DNA of 8,148 nt, taken from NCBI GenBank assembly GCA_030550225.1, contig JAUQPV010000105.1:1-8148 (forward strand), in the 5' to 3' direction. The notes under the pieces were generated by a model, which saw only the letters and a list, made by a program, of their open reading frames with translations, made no database searches and had not been told where the DNA came from. Source of the DNA: Acidobacteriota bacterium. GTDB lineage: Bacteria; Acidobacteriota; HRBIN11. Shown in pieces: positions 6,296 to 8,148 of the stretch; position 1 is the stretch's first letter, and each line of letters opens with the position of its first letter. The translations under genes and the position numbers were made by a program.

Positions 6296-7117
6296 TCAGT
6301 GACATTGCGAACAGAAGACCTCCGGGGCCCATCGCAGATGCCCCGGGAAGAAGGGTCCCCCGTGAGGCCGGTGGCAGGTAAGACAGGTCAATTCCTTGGA
6401 ATTTACCGGATGATTGGAAACCGGGTGGCCGCCCTTTACGTACTCTTCAGGCGAGTGACACTCCCCGCAGAGGTCGGTGACTTCGGCCGTCAGGAGGTGC
6501 TTCCGGGAGGCCCCGTGGGGGTCGTGGCACAGACGGCAGTCTCCGACGGCGTAGGGCGCATGCAGACGACCCGAAGTCGCCTCATGACATTCCGCACAGG
6601 CCGAGGCCGTCGCCGGTCCCGTTCCGTTCTGGTGACACGCCCCGCAGTCCTCCGGGTCGTACCCTTCGTGGGGAACCTCCGGTTGCCCCGCTTTATCCGT
6701 GTGGCACCGCAGGCATCCCTTTGTCCCAGCCTCTTTCGCATGGCAGGAAGCGCAAGCCGAGACCATCGATTTGTCTTCATGAAACGCAAAGAGGGGGGCT
6801 TCTACGTAGTGCCGAGACGGAAACACGTGGACTATCCGAGGCTGGCGGACGACCCGGTCCTTTTGGACGATGACCAACGGCAATTCATGCTTCCCCCGCG
6901 AAAGGGAGAGGACGAGGTGAACGAACGACCCAGTCCGGACTTTTTTCAAGACCTGCGCCGTCGTCTGAATATCGTCGGCCTCGGCGACGACCGTGACCCG
7001 GGAACCCAGGAGGTGGACCCCCGAGGGCGGATAGAGGACGGGGTCCGGGGCCTGCGCTTGGGCCAAGGCTTGGGCGAGGATAAAGCCGAAGACGCCGAAT
7101 CGCTTCCATCGCCTCAT
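6296..7117 (-). CDS. Secreted octahaem c-type cytochrome with N-terminal beta-sandwich-like domain
   Basis: This 273-residue protein starts at ATG 7117, where ATGA overlaps the previous stop and GAGGAG lies 9 nt upstream. The signal peptide is at residues 1-23. Residues about 30-100 (PPSGVHLLGSRVTVVAEAD through RIVHVF) are haem-free, with alternating hydrophobic strands like an Ig/FN3-type sandwich. Eight CXXCH sites fill the rest from residue 122: CASCH, CLRCH, CGACH, CAECH, CRLCH, CGECH, CLTCH, CSQCH. CRLCHDPHG, then CGECH, then CLTCHRPHG is the doubled-CXXCH (Paired_CXXCH) pattern. The protein ends exactly on the histidine of the last motif, so the proximal ligand of haem 8 is the C-terminal residue. 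The domain could contact the cell surface, a propeller or another cytochrome; this is inferred. It belongs to the transcription unit starting upstream of the 11-haem gene. Confidence 0.92.
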   Translation of the reverse strand: MRRWKRFGVFGFILAQALAQAQAPDPVLYPPSGVHLLGSRVTVVAEADDIQTTAQVLKKVRTGSFVHLVLSLSRGKHELPLVIVQKDRVVRQPRIVHVFPSRHYVEAPLFAFHEDKSMVSACASCHAKEAGTKGCLRCHTDKAGQPEVPHEGYDPEDCGACHQNGTGPATASACAECHEATSGRLHAPYAVGDCRLCHDPHGASRKHLLTAEVTDLCGECHSPEEYVKGGHPVSNHPVNSKELTCLTCHRPHGGPFFPGHLRWAPEVFCSQCH

Positions 7118-7995
7118 CGTCCGTACTCCTCGGCCTGATGGCAGGCCGGCTGACACGCCTTTCGCTTAGCTTGAGCCTGGATCCGTAGGGGGATAGCCCA
7201 CCGGGGGCCGTACCGGATCCAGGACCGAAGCAAGTGGACCTGCTCGGTCCCATGGGGATCGTGACACACCAAGCAGTTATGACCCCGCGGCCGCCGGACA
7301 TGCACGCTATGCAGGTTTCGGTCGCCACGGACGAACCCGCTCTCGGGGCCGAATACGTCCTCGGCGGCGTGACAGTCCAGGCACAGGAAATAGCGGAGAG
7401 GCGTATATCGTTCATAAAACTGAGTTGACAATTGGTTATTCAAGAGGACCGGGAAGTCCGAGCCGTGAGCGACGTGACAGGTCGAGCAGGCATCCTCCGC
7501 CGGGGGGTGGGGATAGGATTGCCGGAGGCGCTCGGCGACGGCCTTGTGGCAGGTCGCGCACGTCTCCGGCTCGGGGGCGACCAGGTGGGGCTTGTGCGAA
7601 CTCCCATGCGGCGTATGACAGGCCGTGCACGTCCCCTTCTCGTACGGGACATGGGAAAAGACGGGCGGAGGCGCCGGGGAGTGACATTTTTGACACAAGT
7701 CCGGTTCGGGTCCCTTCAGGAGCAGACGAAGACGAGAGGCGTGGGGGTCGTGGCAGGTCGTGCAGACGGCCTTTTCCTTGGGCGGATGCTGGGTCGCTAC
7801 GTCGTGACAATCTAAACAAAGGTTCCGAATGGCCTCCGGCGTCAGCGTCGGGAAGGTATGGTCGCCCTGCTCCTCATGGCAGGTCGTGCAATCTTCTAAG
7901 ACCTCATGCTTCACAGGGAGCTTCTGGAAGTCCTTATGACACTTCAAGCACGGCGACGTAGCCTGCAGGAGGAGTCCGATAAGGAGCCACTGCAT
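7114..7995 (-). CDS. Undecahaem Paired-CXXCH c-type cytochrome with a CX3CH last site
   Basis: This 293-residue protein has ten CXXCH motifs with first cysteines at 16, 36, 60, 78, 101, 123, 146, 170, 205 and 241. An eleventh site, CQPACH at 281-286, has three residues between the cysteines. The DNA (TGT CAG CCG GCC TGC CAT) is in frame, so it is a true codon insertion. Haem pairs recur about every 40-45 residues with DPH/TPHG ligand motifs, the doubled-CXXCH pattern. Haem density (one per 27 residues) is like that of MtrA/DmsE-type decahaem electron conduits, so a trans-periplasmic or outer-membrane conduit role is inferred. The signal segment is very short (MQWLLIGLLLQATSP) and lacks a basic tip, and the first haem cysteine comes at residue 16. 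The start is ATG 7995; a TTG codon lies directly before it (7998), so either may be used. GGGAGAGG precedes it. No longer in-frame start is available before a stop at 8062-8064. Confidence 0.92.
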   Translation of the reverse strand: MQWLLIGLLLQATSPCLKCHKDFQKLPVKHEVLEDCTTCHEEQGDHTFPTLTPEAIRNLCLDCHDVATQHPPKEKAVCTTCHDPHASRLRLLLKGPEPDLCQKCHSPAPPPVFSHVPYEKGTCTACHTPHGSSHKPHLVAPEPETCATCHKAVAERLRQSYPHPPAEDACSTCHVAHGSDFPVLLNNQLSTQFYERYTPLRYFLCLDCHAAEDVFGPESGFVRGDRNLHSVHVRRPRGHNCLVCHDPHGTEQVHLLRSWIRYGPRWAIPLRIQAQAKRKACQPACHQAEEYGR

Positions 7996-8044
7996 CAAGG
8001 CGAGCCTCTCCCTCGTACACGGGTCTACCTCTCGGAAGTAGTAT

Positions 8045-8060
8045 ACAACTACTGTGCCAA
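8045..8060 (-). promoter_or_regulatory. Sigma-54-like promoter of the undecahaem cytochrome operon
   Basis: The minus strand reads TTGGCACAGTAGTTGT. The -24 half is perfect and the -12 half is TTGT instead of TTGC, with the correct 12-bp spacing. The predicted start is near 8033, leaving a 38-nt leader with the ribosome site. The near-identity to the second promoter at 4099-4115 (same TTGGCACA) supports it, although the lost C at -12 would weaken it. Confidence 0.62.
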
Positions 8061-8061
8061 C

Positions 8062-8148
8062 CTAATCCGTGCCCCTGACCCCTTGTCCCCTGAGGAGGGA
8101 CTGGGCAAGAAGGGTCATGCGGCCGAGCGGGCCAGGGCCGACACCGTA
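8062..8148 (-). other. Upstream edge: possible gene tail and an interrupted inverted repeat
   Basis: One minus-strand frame is open from the edge to a TAG at 8064-8062 (28 codons), and another ends with TGA at 8117-8115. Either could be the tail of an upstream gene and I cannot choose. Between them lies an inverted repeat: TGACCC at 8076-8081 with GGGTCA at 8112-8117, and an inner GTCCC/GGGAC stem (8085-8089 with 8097-8101). It could be a terminator without a T-run or an activator site 40-85 bp upstream of the predicted transcription start. Confidence 0.3.

Noticed and set aside
6233..7138. 301-codon open frame on the plus strand
   Set aside because: It is antisense to the octahaem cytochrome, whose eight CXXCH motifs prove the minus frame.
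8117..8148. Possible divergent plus-strand gene starting with ATG at 8117
   Set aside because: Only ten codons are visible before the edge and the weak AAGGG upstream is also part of an inverted repeat, so it cannot be supported.
1..8148. Nitrite reductase or hydroxylamine oxidoreductase among the multihaem proteins
   Set aside because: No CXXCK motif or catalytic haem arrangement is visible; all sites are CXXCH except the single CX3CH.
1..8148. CRISPR arrays, tRNAs, rRNAs or insertion sequences
   Set aside because: No regularly spaced direct repeats, tRNA-like segments or transposase motifs were seen on either strand.

Overview
The window is one long minus-strand gene cluster. It holds five multihaem c-type cytochromes (one cut by the left edge), two NHL-type beta-propeller proteins and one predicted outer-membrane beta-barrel. 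At least 34 covalent haem sites are visible (33 CXXCH and one CX3CH) in about 8 kb. Almost every product begins with an export signal, and the beta-barrel implies a diderm (two-membrane) bacterium. The DNA is GC-rich with strong Shine-Dalgarno sites. I cannot assign a phylum from the sequence. Acidobacteriota, Desulfobacterota or Methylomirabilota-like lineages would all fit a high-GC genome rich in cytochromes.

Layout, in the direction of transcription (right to left). Positions 8148-8062 carry at most the tail of an upstream gene. A sigma-54-like promoter (8045-8060) precedes an 11-haem cytochrome (7995-7114), which overlaps an 8-haem cytochrome with a beta-rich N-terminal domain (7117-6296) by ATGA. 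After 61 bp comes a 7-haem cytochrome (6234-5350), overlapping a secreted NHL beta-propeller protein (5353-4268) by ATGA. A 209-bp gap then contains a second, near-perfect sigma-54 promoter (4099-4115), about 30 nt upstream of the second unit's first gene. That unit is a small tetrahaem cytochrome (4058-3381), a 540-residue beta-barrel (3297-1675), a second, more divergent beta-propeller (1585-473), and, by another ATGA overlap, a further multihaem cytochrome (476 to beyond position 1).

Reading of the system (inference). This looks like an extracellular electron transfer locus. The dense Paired-CXXCH cytochromes would carry electrons across the periplasm, and the barrel could house a porin-cytochrome conduit. 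The tetrahaem protein resembles in layout the short extracellular cytochromes that polymerise into nanowires (OmcE/OmcS-like): its last haem motif lies at the C-terminus, it is poor in charged residues and rich in Asn/Thr/Tyr, and it has five free histidines for four haems. The beta-propellers would be exported assembly or scaffold partners. From memory, NHL genes also lie near nanowire cytochrome genes in Geobacter. The 7-haem protein carries the same four-haem module as the tetrahaem protein plus a three-haem extension on a Pro-rich tether, so it may be an adaptor or cap.

The two sigma-54-type promoters suggest both halves are switched on together by an RpoN-dependent activator. No mobile element, tRNA, rRNA or CRISPR array is visible, and the plus strand holds only shadow reading frames.
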